Positions 16,981 to 25,148 of a stretch of 64,000 nt of DNA are shown here, piece by piece. The notes under the pieces were generated by a model. The model saw only the letters and a program-made list of their open reading frames with translations, was not told the DNA's origin and did not search any database. This DNA is from Pseudomonas paraglycinae (GTDB lineage Bacteria; Pseudomonadota; Gammaproteobacteria; Pseudomonadales; Pseudomonadaceae). Made by a program: the position numbers and the translations under genes. Location: positions 101,952-165,951 of the forward strand of contig NZ_BQHR01000015.1 of NCBI RefSeq assembly GCF_021601625.1, written 5' to 3'. The stretch's first letter is position 1. Each line of letters begins with the position of its first letter.

Positions 16981-18534
16981 ATGCCTGCAACGCCAGCCCT
17001 GCTGATCCGTCCCGGCCACCTGCTGCTGCTCGGTGCGCTGAGCCTTGGCGGCTGCCTGCGGCTGGGCCCGGATTTCCAGCCACCGGCCGAAGCCTGGAGC
17101 AAGCAGTGGCAAAGCCCGGCACTGGAGCAGGCCAGCGAACGCGGCACCGTGCCGGATCTGCGCCAGTGGTGGCAGGTGTTTGCCGACCCGATCCTCGACC
17201 GTTTGATCAGCGACGCCGAAGCCCGCAACAGCAGCCTGAAGATCGCCGGCCTGCGGGTCCTCGAAGCCCGCGCGCAACTGGGCATCGCTGACAGCGGTCG
17301 CTACCCGCAACTGCAACAGGCCAGCGCCGACAGCCTGTACATCGATCGCCACCAGTCCGGCGGCAGCAATCCGCAGGACTTGCACTTCTGGCAGCACAGC
17401 GCCGCGTTCGATGTCGGCTGGGAACTGGATTTCTGGGGGCGCTTCAGCCGTGCCATCGAGTCCGCCGACGCCAGCTACTTCGCCGCCCAAGCCAACTACG
17501 AAGACGCCCTCGTGCTGCTGCGCGCTCAAGTGGCCGACACCTACTTTGCCCTGCGCACCACCGAAGCCCGGCTGCGGGTCGCTCGGGAAAACGCCGCCCA
17601 GCAAAAGCGCAACTTCGAGATCACCGAAAAACTCTTTCGCAGCGGCCAGACCGCCGAACTCGACCTGCAACAGGCCAGAACCCAATACCTCGGCACCCTG
17701 AGCAGCATTCCGGCGTTCGAAGATCAGTTGCTGCGCACCCGCAATGCGCTGGCGGTGCTGGTCGGCCAGCCGCCCGGTGGTGCGGCGTTCCTGGCTGAAC
17801 AATCGGGGCTGATTCCGCTGGTGGATCGCGCCGTGTTGCAGGATGTCCCGGCCAACCTGCTGCTGCGCCGTCCCGATGTGCGCGCGGCGGAGCTGAACGT
17901 GGCCGCGCAATCGGCGCTGGTCGGCGTGGCGGAAACCGATATGTATCCCTCGCTGACCCTGCTGGGCAGCATTGTCTGGTCCAGCGACACCCTCGGCAGC
18001 ACCCCGCGCAGCTTCGACCTGATCGGCGGCCCGAGCCTGCGCTGGAACCTGTTCGACTACGGCCGCATCCACAACAACATCCGCGTGCAGGACGCGCGGT
18101 TGCAGCAACTGATCGAGGCCTATCGCGACAAAGTCCGCCAGGCTGCCCGCGAGGCCGACGACGCCGCCAGCGGCCTGACCAAAGCGCTGGAACGCGAACG
18201 CATTCTCGGCGAGGCCGAAGGCGCGGCGCGACGTTCGCTGGTGCTGGCCAACACTCAATATCGCGAAGGCTATTCAGACTTTCAGCGGGTGCTCGATGCC
18301 CAGCGCGCATTGCTGGAGCTACAGGACAACTATCTGGTCAGCCGCAGCAACGCCGTGAGCAATCTGATCGCTTTGTACCGCGCCGTCGGTGGTGGCTGGC
18401 GAAGCGCTGGGCCGCAGATTGATTCAGCGACCCGACAGCAGATGCAGCAACGCACCGACTGGGGCGATCTGCTGAGCGCCCCGCCGCCCCAACCGACCTA
18501 TCCGATTCCCTCGCAGGTAGACCGCCATGAGTGA
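16981..18534 (+). CDS. Outer-membrane efflux lipoprotein (NodT/OprM family)
   Basis: TolC-type outer-membrane channel of 517 residues. The signal peptide ends in the lipobox LSLGGC (Cys24), so the mature protein is a lipoprotein. The family opening RLGPDFQPPAEAW and two outer-membrane efflux repeats (about residues 85-270 and 295-470) are visible, the second containing RRPDVRAAELNVAAQSA. It overlaps the HlyD gene by eight bases and is the first gene of a three-gene efflux operon. The substrate may be an aromatic acid or drug, judging by the DUF2955 partner (inference). Confidence 0.92.
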   Translation: MPATPALLIRPGHLLLLGALSLGGCLRLGPDFQPPAEAWSKQWQSPALEQASERGTVPDLRQWWQVFADPILDRLISDAEARNSSLKIAGLRVLEARAQLGIADSGRYPQLQQASADSLYIDRHQSGGSNPQDLHFWQHSAAFDVGWELDFWGRFSRAIESADASYFAAQANYEDALVLLRAQVADTYFALRTTEARLRVARENAAQQKRNFEITEKLFRSGQTAELDLQQARTQYLGTLSSIPAFEDQLLRTRNALAVLVGQPPGGAAFLAEQSGLIPLVDRAVLQDVPANLLLRRPDVRAAELNVAAQSALVGVAETDMYPSLTLLGSIVWSSDTLGSTPRSFDLIGGPSLRWNLFDYGRIHNNIRVQDARLQQLIEAYRDKVRQAAREADDAASGLTKALERERILGEAEGAARRSLVLANTQYREGYSDFQRVLDAQRALLELQDNYLVSRSNAVSNLIALYRAVGGGWRSAGPQIDSATRQQMQQRTDWGDLLSAPPPQPTYPIPSQVDRHE

Positions 18535-19624
18535 TGAAGCGCCGCCGGATCCGGCGAAAAAAGGCATCCGCTGGGTGCTGCTGGTGATTGTGCTGAGCCT
18601 GGTCTGGTATCTGCTGGCCGACCGTTTTACGCCCTACACCCAGCAGGCGCGGGTCGGCGCGTTCGTGATCCCGGTGGCGGCGGAAGTCGCGGGCCGGGTG
18701 ATCAAGGTCAACGTGCGCAACAATCAGGACGTGCAGGCCGGCGACATCCTCTTCGAGCTCGATCCGCAGCCGCTGCAGATCGCCGTCGACCGGGCCCGCG
18801 CCGATCTGGAAAACACCCGGCGCACGGTCGGCGCCAGCACCGCCGGCATCGCGTCGGCTCAGGCATCGTTGCGTGCGGCGCAAGCCAATGAACTCAAAAC
18901 GCGCCAGGACAATCGACGGCTTGAAGGCTTGTATAAAGAAGACCCAGGCACAGTGTCCGTACGGCTGCTGGAAGTGTCCCGGGCCAACCACGAGGCCGCC
19001 GTCAGCCAGGTCGCCGCCGCGCGAGCCGAAGTGCTGCGTGCGCAGGAGCAGGAAGGCGGCAACACCGACACCAACGCCAAGCTGCTCAGCGCCGCCGCCA
19101 CGCTGGCGAAGGCCGAACTGGATCTGGCCAACACCCGCATTGGCGCGCGTTCGGCGGGCCTGATCACCGACCTGCGCACCGACGTCGGCCAGTTCGCCGC
19201 TGTCGGCAGTCCGGTGATGACGCTGATCACGATCCAGGATGTGTGGGTCAGCGCCGACCTTACCGAGAACAACCTCGGCCGGATCAAGCCCGGTACGCCG
19301 GTGTCGATCATCCTCGACGCCCTGCCAGGCGAAGTGCTCGACGGCCGGGTGCGCAGCGTCGGTTATGGCGTCAGCGTCGGCCAGACGCCGCCGCCCGGCA
19401 ACCTGCCGACGATCCAGAACAGCCGCGACTGGCTGCGTCCGGCCCAGCGTTTTCCGGTGATCATCGAGTTCAGCGAAGAGGCGAAAAAGCGTCTGTTCGA
19501 GAGCCGTTCGATTCGTGCCGGCGGTCAGGCGGAAGTCATGGCATTTCCCAGCGAAGGCAATCTGCTCAATCCGCTGGGCCGGGTGTTTGTCTGGCTGATG
19601 AGTTGGCTGTCGTATGCCTATTGA
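18527..19624 (+). CDS. HlyD/EmrA-type periplasmic adaptor protein
   Basis: Membrane-fusion protein of 365 residues bridging the inner-membrane transporter and the outer-membrane channel. One N-terminal anchor (GIRWVLLVIVLSLVWYLLAD) is followed by the lipoyl/barrel half (VAAEVAGRVIKVNVRNNQDV), an alpha hairpin (about 85-185) and the second barrel half (SAGLITDLRTDVGQFAAVGS). It overlaps its neighbours by 8 and 11 bases. The layout matches AaeA/EmrA adaptors. Confidence 0.92.
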   Translation: MSDEAPPDPAKKGIRWVLLVIVLSLVWYLLADRFTPYTQQARVGAFVIPVAAEVAGRVIKVNVRNNQDVQAGDILFELDPQPLQIAVDRARADLENTRRTVGASTAGIASAQASLRAAQANELKTRQDNRRLEGLYKEDPGTVSVRLLEVSRANHEAAVSQVAAARAEVLRAQEQEGGNTDTNAKLLSAAATLAKAELDLANTRIGARSAGLITDLRTDVGQFAAVGSPVMTLITIQDVWVSADLTENNLGRIKPGTPVSIILDALPGEVLDGRVRSVGYGVSVGQTPPPGNLPTIQNSRDWLRPAQRFPVIIEFSEEAKKRLFESRSIRAGGQAEVMAFPSEGNLLNPLGRVFVWLMSWLSYAY

Positions 19625-20639
19625 ACGCAGCGTTCCAGCGCAACGGGCCTTGCGTCTGGCCTACGGCACGGCGTTGTGCACCGCCGCCAGTTACGGCCTC
19701 GCCTTGCCGCTGTCGTTTCTGTCGCCGGTGCTCGCGGTGTTGCTGCTGGCCAGCATGCCTCGGCCGTTGCCAGTCAAAATGGCGCTGGTACTGACCTTGG
19801 TCGCCGCATTTACCACCAGTCTCGGCCTGTTGCTGGTGCCGTTGCTGCGGTATTACCCGGTGTGCGGCGTGCTGTTGATCGCTATTGGGCTGTTTCTGGT
19901 GTTCACCTACGGCTTGCGCGGCGGCAACGTGCTAATCATGACGTTTCTGGTGATCGGCATGACCATGATCTCCGCCGCCGGTTTCGCCTCATTCGAGCTG
20001 GCGATGGCGGTGATCGGCGCGCTGGTCAAAGGCCTGTTGCTGGCCGTCGTCATCGTCGGCCTGAGCCACGTCCTGTTCCCGGAACCGGCCAACAGCCCCG
20101 CGCCACCACCCGCTCCCGCTCTGCCCGCCGAAGACGTGCCCCGCGTAGCAATGCGCGCAACATTGATCGTGCTGCCGACCTTCCTGCTGGTGCTGATCGA
20201 CCCGGCCAGCTACCTGCCGATCATCCTCAAAGCCGTCAGCCTCGGCCAGCAAAGCACCACCACCCGCACCCACCACGCCGGGCGCGAACTGCTCGGCTCG
20301 ACCTTGCTCGGCGGACTGCTGGCGGTGCTGTTCTGGTGTGCGTTGAGCCTGTTCGTGCACCTGTGGATGTTCTTTCTGTGGATGCTGCTGTTCGGGCTGT
20401 TCTTGGCGCGCAAACTCTATCGGCTGCACCCGACGCAACTCACGCCGGGGTTCTGGCTCAACACCCTGATCACCATGATCATCCTGCTCGGCCAGTCGGT
20501 GGAGGACAGTGCAGCGGTTAAAGACGTCTACACCGCCTTCGCGGTGCGCATGGGGTTGTTCATTCTGGTGACGCTCTACAGCGGCCTGATGATGCACCTG
20601 CTCGTCGCGCACCGGGAAAGCCGTCAGGGCGTGACCTGA
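19614..20639 (+). CDS. DUF2955 inner-membrane protein of the efflux system
   Basis: Polytopic membrane protein of 341 residues with about ten helices in two groups (residues 15-160 and 185-325) separated by a Pro/Ala-rich loop (EPANSPAPPPAPALPAED). DUF2955 belongs to the fusaric-acid-resistance-like permeases (AaeB relatives), so it is the likely proton-driven pump of the tripartite system with the two genes upstream. Its 3' end overlaps the convergent glycine-zipper gene by 16 bases. Confidence 0.85.
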   Translation: MPIERSVPAQRALRLAYGTALCTAASYGLALPLSFLSPVLAVLLLASMPRPLPVKMALVLTLVAAFTTSLGLLLVPLLRYYPVCGVLLIAIGLFLVFTYGLRGGNVLIMTFLVIGMTMISAAGFASFELAMAVIGALVKGLLLAVVIVGLSHVLFPEPANSPAPPPAPALPAEDVPRVAMRATLIVLPTFLLVLIDPASYLPIILKAVSLGQQSTTTRTHHAGRELLGSTLLGGLLAVLFWCALSLFVHLWMFFLWMLLFGLFLARKLYRLHPTQLTPGFWLNTLITMIILLGQSVEDSAAVKDVYTAFAVRMGLFILVTLYSGLMMHLLVAHRESRQGVT

Positions 20640-21064
20640 TAACCCCGCCCCTGCAGGCAACCGGTGTAGGCACTTGAACTGGCTGAAGCATCGGTCCGCC
20701 GCTGCTCGCGCCGATCCTGCCGCTGCCGCGCACCGCCGACTACCGCACCGGCGGCAGCCGTCTCTTTGGCGCGGTTCTGGCGATAATCCTGCTTGCGGTC
20801 ATCATCCACGGCTTCGTAAAACTCGTCGTGCTGACGGCCGCGCACTTCAGCTGCGGTGGCGCCGGCAGCGGCTCCCACTGCAGCGCCCTTCAACCGACCG
20901 CCGGCCTGGGGTGTCGACGTGGTTGAGGTGGACGCGATGGAATGGCAATCGTTGATGTCGATCTGGGTTTGCTGGGAAGTCTGGCCCTTGAGCGGGACGA
21001 CGGATTCGGCGCTGGCCTGTGTGGCACACAGGAACGCTGCGATGAAGAGTGAGAAGCGGAACAT
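20624..21064 (-). CDS. Glycine-zipper family secreted protein
   Basis: Protein of 146 residues with a signal peptide (MFRFSLFIAAFLCATQASAE). ATG 21064 is chosen because the signal starts there; the upstream in-frame codons look non-coding. The centre contains a Gly/Ala-rich zipper (GGRLKGAAVGAAAGATAAEV and AAAGAVVGGARQRQ), which usually packs membrane-associated helices. A pair of Cys residues (DCHSIA and GCLQGRGY) probably forms a disulfide. Function unknown; homologues are common in Pseudomonas. Confidence 0.78.
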   Translation of the reverse strand: MFRFSLFIAAFLCATQASAESVVPLKGQTSQQTQIDINDCHSIASTSTTSTPQAGGRLKGAAVGAAAGATAAEVRGRQHDEFYEAVDDDRKQDYRQNRAKETAAAGAVVGGARQRQDRREQRRTDASASSSAYTGCLQGRGYQVTP

Positions 21065-21233
21065 GATGACCTCCGACGCGGCGGGGTTGCCTGTGGGGCG
21101 GGGTAATCTGGGAGTGTAGTTCACGACCAATCCAGCAACGCTGAGCGAGTGATGGCCAAGAGATATCAAATTGAGTATAAACGTTGAGTTCTGTCATTCA
21201 TTCGGAATGCAGCGATGGAAAGGATGAGCAAGG

Positions 21234-21476
21234 ATGTACGTATATAAAATGGTTCAGGTCCCACCAAACATTGAAGTTCGTGCCAAGGAGCACCGTGGGA
21301 ATGAAGCCGCAGCCTACCTTCAGAACGTAGTGAACTCCCACGCAGAAGACGGTTGGGAGTTCTACCGAATCGATACCATTGGGGTTTCTGTCAAACCAGG
21401 GTGCTTCGATACGCTGCTCGGTAAGAAAAACGTGCTGACCGAGTATTACGTCATTTCCCTACGCAAGCCTGCATGA
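21234..21476 (+). CDS. DUF4177 protein
   Basis: Small protein of 80 residues matching DUF4177 (YVYKMVQVPPN near the start, NSHAEDGWEFYRIDTIGV in the middle). AGGATGAGCAAGG supplies the ribosome site. Its stop overlaps the next gene as ATGA, giving a translationally coupled pair with a YidD-like protein. DUF4177 has no settled function; it may help fold or regulate the coupled membrane-insertion factor (inference). Confidence 0.8.
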   Translation: MYVYKMVQVPPNIEVRAKEHRGNEAAAYLQNVVNSHAEDGWEFYRIDTIGVSVKPGCFDTLLGKKNVLTEYYVISLRKPA

Positions 21477-21679
21477 TGGTCCCCATCGCCATATTGGCAA
21501 TCCGTTGCTATCAGAAAATGGCGCCTGAAAGGCTGAGATCGGCATGTAGATTCGAACCTAGCTGTTCGAACTACTCGATTTTGGCCTTTCAGAAATATGG
21601 CTTTTTCAAAGGGGTCGATCTAACCGCCCGGCGAATTTGCAGATGCCGTTATCCAAACGGTGGCACTGATTATCCATAA
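21473..21679 (+). CDS. YidD-like membrane protein insertion factor, ectopic copy
   Basis: 68 residues with the YidD core: an amphipathic N-terminus (MVPIAILAIRCYQKMAPERL), CRFEPSCSNYSILAFQKYG and a Cys-rich tail CRCRYPNGG. Housekeeping yidD lies between rnpA and yidC near oriC and usually ends with a HxGGxDPVP-type motif. Here that tail reads PNGGTDYP and no rnpA or yidC is nearby, so this looks like a second copy. It is coupled to the DUF4177 gene. Confidence 0.8.
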   Translation: MMVPIAILAIRCYQKMAPERLRSACRFEPSCSNYSILAFQKYGFFKGVDLTARRICRCRYPNGGTDYP

Positions 21680-21697
21680 AAGTCAGTACCACTTGGA

Positions 21698-22717
21698 TCA
21701 CGCCCCTTCCCGCACCCGCCGAACCTGCACCAACAACGCCGGTGCAAAGTGCAACACCACCATTCGCGCCAGATGGTGAGTCAGGATAAACACCACATTC
21801 AGCCCGCCCGCGAACGCCACAATCGCGATGGTTTCGATGGCCCCCGGCATGTAGGCGAGCCACAGCGACAACGCATCGCTGCCCAGCAACCGTGCCGCCG
21901 CCAATGCAAAAACCGCCGCGACCAGAATCATCAAACCCACCGAGACCAGTGCCGTGCGGCCATGACGTCCCAGTTCCGCGAGGCCAAGTCCCTGGAATCG
22001 CGAACCGATCCGCACACCCAGAATCAGCGCCGCCAGATTCAGGCTCCAATCCGGCATGTGAAAGCCCTGCAGCCATCCTGATTTCACGAATACGGCGGTG
22101 ATGATGATTGCCGTCAACATGAACGGCGCCGGCACGCCAACGGCCAGCAGCAAACGCCCGACCACCACGCTCAAACCGATCACCGACAGCACGGTCAACG
22201 CCATGCCCGTCGACAGCGGCTCGACCTCGGCCACGTCAACCGGTGCCGTTCCGGGAATCAGCAAACTCACCAGCACCGTGATCAGCAGCAGCCGCATCAA
22301 GTGCACGATGATCACCTTGCTCGACGCCTGATGCGATTCCAGCAAATCGAACACCGCCGCCAGCGCGCCCGGATACACCGCCAGCAAGGCATCCGTTCGA
22401 TTCCACCCTGCCCCGCGCGACAGCCACCACGCGGCCAGCGCCACTTGCACTGCCAGGCACAGCAGCAACACGCCGAGGCTCGGCAACATCGTCGAAACGG
22501 TCGCGCTGTCCCACGCTTCGAACATCAACCCGGTGGCGATGCCCAGCGTGACCTGGATGTAGCCCAGGCCATAGGGCGTTGCCGGCACGATGCCGAATCT
22601 GGTGACTACAAGCGCGGTGACAAGGATCGAGCCCAACAGCAAACCGTGGGGCACGCCTTCGAATTGCAACAGTGCGCCGAAGCCGGCAGCAATCGCCAAA
22701 CACAGAATGGATTTCAT
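21698..22717 (-). CDS. AbrB-family membrane protein ('ammonia monooxygenase' domain)
   Basis: Integral membrane protein of 339 residues with about ten helices made of two homologous halves, the AbrB duplication. Family motifs are the Gly/Pro-rich helix starts FEGVPHGLLLGSIL and WNRTDALLAVYPGALAAVFD. Databases often call it 'ammonia monooxygenase', but it is not related to that enzyme; a transport or regulatory role is likely. It stands alone, 39 bases from the HD-domain gene on the same strand. Confidence 0.82.
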   Translation of the reverse strand: MKSILCLAIAAGFGALLQFEGVPHGLLLGSILVTALVVTRFGIVPATPYGLGYIQVTLGIATGLMFEAWDSATVSTMLPSLGVLLLCLAVQVALAAWWLSRGAGWNRTDALLAVYPGALAAVFDLLESHQASSKVIIVHLMRLLLITVLVSLLIPGTAPVDVAEVEPLSTGMALTVLSVIGLSVVVGRLLLAVGVPAPFMLTAIIITAVFVKSGWLQGFHMPDWSLNLAALILGVRIGSRFQGLGLAELGRHGRTALVSVGLMILVAAVFALAAARLLGSDALSLWLAYMPGAIETIAIVAFAGGLNVVFILTHHLARMVVLHFAPALLVQVRRVREGA

Positions 22718-22756
22718 GGTCGCCTTCCTGGCTATTCAAGGTGCTTTTCAGTTAGG

Positions 22757-23179
22757 TCAGGCGCGCAGCCGTCCAATCGCCCGCCGATATTTTTCGATCC
22801 GCTCCAGATCCTCCCAGCTCGGCGAGGCAATCCGCGACAGGTCGCTGTTTTCTTCCAGATCCGCCAGTTTCACCACCCGCCCGATCGGGTTCTGCGCCGC
22901 CCGCTCGACGAAGTCCTCGTAGGATTCGCCGGGCACTTTGGTCACCGATTCGATGGCGGACAAAACGGATTCGCTGAAGCCTTCCTTGCGCAAATCCTCC
23001 AGGCTGATGCCGCAGTCCTCGACCACATCGTGCAGCACCGCAACGATGCGCTCTTCCAGGCTGTTCATGCGCAGCATGACTTTAAGCGGATGCAAAATGT
23101 ACGGCGCGCCGCCCTTGTCCACCTGCCCCGCGTGGGCCGTGGCGGCAATGGCGATGGCGCGTTCCAGTGTCTGAGTCAT
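22757..23179 (-). CDS. Small HD-domain hydrolase (MESH1/SpoT hydrolase-like)
   Basis: HD-superfamily protein of 140 residues that resembles the isolated hydrolase domain of SpoT. Metal-binding residues are visible at His30 (ILHPLKV), His50-Asp51 with Glu54-Asp55 (HDVVED) and Asp107 (KLADLEEN). The HDxxED and KLAD motifs are those of (p)ppGpp hydrolases, so it may be a small alarmone hydrolase; related phosphatases of other nucleotides are possible. No synthetase domain is attached. AGGAAAC lies before the ATG. Confidence 0.78.
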   Translation of the reverse strand: MTQTLERAIAIAATAHAGQVDKGGAPYILHPLKVMLRMNSLEERIVAVLHDVVEDCGISLEDLRKEGFSESVLSAIESVTKVPGESYEDFVERAAQNPIGRVVKLADLEENSDLSRIASPSWEDLERIEKYRRAIGRLRA

Positions 23180-23194
23180 AGGGGTTTCCTCGGG

Positions 23195-23584
23195 TCAGAC
23201 GCCGTACCGGCCGCCAATATAGAAGTGGCGCTTGAACCAGCGCCCAATCGCCTGCAAACGCCCAGTTGGCTGCGCCGGCTCGGCATAGCGCTGGAGAATC
23301 AGCGAGACCAGATCAGCCTGACTCTCCCCCGAATGCGCGTCCATCAATTCGGCTACCCAGGCACAACCGGACTTCTTCAAATGCTCACACCATTCGCCGG
23401 GCCAGCCATCCAGCTCATCCAGCGCCAACCACCGCGCACCACCCTGCTCGACATGCCCGCCGCCAATCGATTGCTCGAAACAGAACGGCGTCGCCGGTCG
23501 GGACAGGTCGATGCTGAAGATGTAGATGTCCTGGGTTTTGTGCTGCGGCGTGGGGGCGTTGTTGTGGCTGCCGATTTGAATCAT
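23195..23584 (-). CDS. Hypothetical protein (129 residues)
   Basis: I do not recognise this family. The protein has no signal peptide or membrane segment and is rich in Trp near the middle (WLALDELDGWPGEWCEHLKK). It ends in a basic stretch (AIGRWFKRHFYIGGRYGV). ATG 23584 follows GGAAC at normal spacing; a GTG two codons upstream is an alternative. It lies 15 bases upstream of the HD-hydrolase gene on the same strand, so both are probably on one transcript. Confidence 0.65.
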   Translation of the reverse strand: MIQIGSHNNAPTPQHKTQDIYIFSIDLSRPATPFCFEQSIGGGHVEQGGARWLALDELDGWPGEWCEHLKKSGCAWVAELMDAHSGESQADLVSLILQRYAEPAQPTGRLQAIGRWFKRHFYIGGRYGV

Positions 23585-23746
23585 GTGCACTGTTCCAATC
23601 CTTGGGTGCTAGGTGTGTCCGATTGTTTCTCACTCTGTGCGCCCGGCGCAAATCAAAATCCTGATGGAACCTCCCGCGCCCGCCCAACCTCGAAACCATA
23701 AGCGCCCCGCACTCGATCAAACACGGCGCCATAGGAGAGTTCCGCG

Positions 23747-24178
23747 ATGAACATCCGACTGTTGCTCCTAATCGCCACCTTCAGCTTCATCCCCACCTGC
23801 GTCATGGCCGAGGGCTGCGACGTCAAGACCCGCTCCTCCAGCCCCTCGGTGCCCGCCGTCGAGACGCACAGCTGCTACGAATACGAAGGCATGCCGGTCA
23901 ACGCCATCGACTGGTCATGCAGCAACGAAAGCAAGGACATGCTCAATAGCAGCAAAACCAAAGTCGAACACTGCGCCGACCACTATCAGGCCTCGTGTAT
24001 CGCCACCCTCACTCAGGAATCCCTGGCCAACCCGCACTCCACCAGCAAGGACAAAAACGCCAAGGCCCTGAACATTCCGGACAGCGCGCAAGTGACCACC
24101 TATTACTACGACGTGGAGCATCTGGCGCAGGCGCGGATTGATTGCCAGAACGGGGGTGGGCATTGGAAGGCGAAATAA
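23747..24178 (+). CDS. Secreted Cys-rich hypothetical protein
   Basis: Protein of 143 residues with a clear signal peptide (MNIRLLLLIATFSFIPTCVM, cleavage after VMA). The mature part has six Cys residues (GCDV, HSCYEY, WSCSNE, EHCADH, ASCIAT, IDCQNG), suggesting three disulfides in the periplasm or outside the cell. GGAGAG precedes the ATG. No family is recognised. A strong hairpin terminator follows at 24199. Confidence 0.75.
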   Translation: MNIRLLLLIATFSFIPTCVMAEGCDVKTRSSSPSVPAVETHSCYEYEGMPVNAIDWSCSNESKDMLNSSKTKVEHCADHYQASCIATLTQESLANPHSTSKDKNAKALNIPDSAQVTTYYYDVEHLAQARIDCQNGGGHWKAK

Positions 24179-24198
24179 CGGCGTTCAAGCGCGCATGA

Positions 24199-24226
24199 AA
24201 AAGGGACACCGATGGGTGTCCCTTTT
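24199..24226. terminator. Bidirectional terminator between convergent genes
   Basis: AAAAGGGACACC/GGTGTCCCTTTT with a three- to four-base loop. A-run and T-run flank the stem on both sides, so it can end transcription from the gene at 23747 and from the minus-strand repeat protein at 24248. Confidence 0.9.
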
Positions 24227-24247
24227 GGTTCTAGATGGCGGGTGGAT

Positions 24248-24661
24248 TCAGCGTTTCATGGCCTCACACTGACTGCGCAGATCATGATCGCCAATTGACG
24301 AACAACTACTGCCCTTCTTCGCTTCACAAAACGCCCGCTGGTCATGATCACCAATGCTTGAACATGAACTGCCTTTCTCCGCTTCACAGGCCGCGCGCAG
24401 GTCGTGATCGCCGATGGAAGAACAACTGCTGCCCTTTTTGGCTTCGCAATAAGCGCGCTGGTCATGGTCGCCAATGCTTGAGCACGAACTGCCTTTCTCA
24501 GCTTCGCAGGCCGAACGCAAATCGTGGGCGCCGATGGAAGAACAACTGCTGCCTTCCTCCCTGGCCTGGCAGTAACTGCGTTTGTCGTGATCACTGATGC
24601 TGGAGCAACTGGCGGAAACGTAACCGCTGAACAGCAACAACATCGCAAGAATCAGTTTCAT
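24248..24661 (-). CDS. Secreted tandem-repeat Cys protein, 20-residue repeats
   Basis: Protein of 137 residues. A signal peptide (MKLILAMLLLFSGYVSAS) is followed by six tandem repeats of the form C-SSIGDHDxRxx-C-EAxKGSS, 20 residues each (the first has 21). Repeats alternate: odd ones mostly carry DHDQRAY/F and AKKG (repeat 1 has DHDKRSY), even ones DHDLRxx and AEKG, so the true period is 40. The last repeat is capped by CEAMKR. Every repeat has two Cys 11 residues apart and an Asp-His-Asp triplet, which could bind metal or form one disulfide per repeat. ATG 24661 follows GGAAG. No known family is recognised; the neighbour at 24723 is a paralogue. Confidence 0.8.
   Translation of the reverse strand: MKLILAMLLLFSGYVSASCSSISDHDKRSYCQAREEGSSCSSIGAHDLRSACEAEKGSSCSSIGDHDQRAYCEAKKGSSCSSIGDHDLRAACEAEKGSSCSSIGDHDQRAFCEAKKGSSCSSIGDHDLRSQCEAMKR
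24251..24607 (-). repeat. 60-bp coding tandem repeats (six units)
   Basis: DNA counterpart of the 20-residue repeats in the gene at 24248. Alternate units are more alike than adjacent ones, giving a 120-bp higher-order period. Confidence 0.85.
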
Positions 24662-24722
24662 CTCACACTTCCTTGGGCTTGCCGGAAAACAGCCGGCACT
24701 GGGTGACGCAATCAAAACCAGA

Positions 24723-25148
24723 TCAGCGCTTCATGGCCTCACACCGCGCACGCAAATCATGGTTGTCGATATTCCCGCAACTACTGCCGCCCGTGGTGGC
24801 ATTGCAGTAGGCACGCTGGTCATGATCATCGATGTTGCCGCAGGAACTGCCACCCTGCTCCGCGTTGCACCGCGCACGCAGGTCATGATCATCGATGTTG
24901 CCGCAACTGCTGCCGCTCTTTTTGGCATTGCAATAGGCGCGCTGGTCATGGTCGTCAATGTTGCCGCAGGAACTGCCGCCCTGCTCCGCGTTACACGCCG
25001 CCCGCAGGTCGTGATTATCGATGTTGCCGCAACTGCTGCCGCTCTCCCTTGCATTGCAATAGGCACGCTGATCGTGGTCATCAATGTTGCCGCAACTGGC
25101 AAAGCTGTAGCCGCTGAACATCAACAACATTGCGAGTAATAGTCTCAT
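24723..25148 (-). CDS. Secreted tandem-repeat Cys protein, 21-residue repeats (paralogue)
   Basis: Protein of 141 residues. The signal MRLLLAMLLMFSGYSFAS is nearly identical to that of the downstream paralogue, then come six repeats C-GNIDDHDxRxx-C-NAxxxGSS of 21 residues. Odd repeats carry DHDQRAY, even ones (D/N)HDLRA; the last ends CEAMKR exactly as in the neighbour. ATG 25148 is chosen for the signal peptide and a GGAAG ribosome site shared with the paralogue. The pair points to tandem duplication followed by divergence of the repeat unit as a whole (SSI to GNI, one extra residue). Function unknown; periplasmic or secreted metal-binding or disulfide-rich scaffold is a guess. Confidence 0.8.
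   Translation of the reverse strand: MRLLLAMLLMFSGYSFASCGNIDDHDQRAYCNARESGSSCGNIDNHDLRAACNAEQGGSSCGNIDDHDQRAYCNAKKSGSSCGNIDDHDLRARCNAEQGGSSCGNIDDHDQRAYCNATTGGSSCGNIDNHDLRARCEAMKR
24726..25094 (-). repeat. 63-bp coding tandem repeats (six units)
   Basis: DNA counterpart of the 21-residue repeats in the gene at 24723, with a 126-bp higher-order period. Confidence 0.85.

Noticed and set aside
21698-22717. Ammonia monooxygenase
   Set aside because: This name is a database legacy for AbrB-duplication membrane proteins; no copper-enzyme subunit motif is present.
24248-25148. EF-hand or dockerin calcium-binding repeats
   Set aside because: The DHDxR pattern lacks the spacing of a DxDxDG loop and has two Cys per unit; no known calcium repeat fits.
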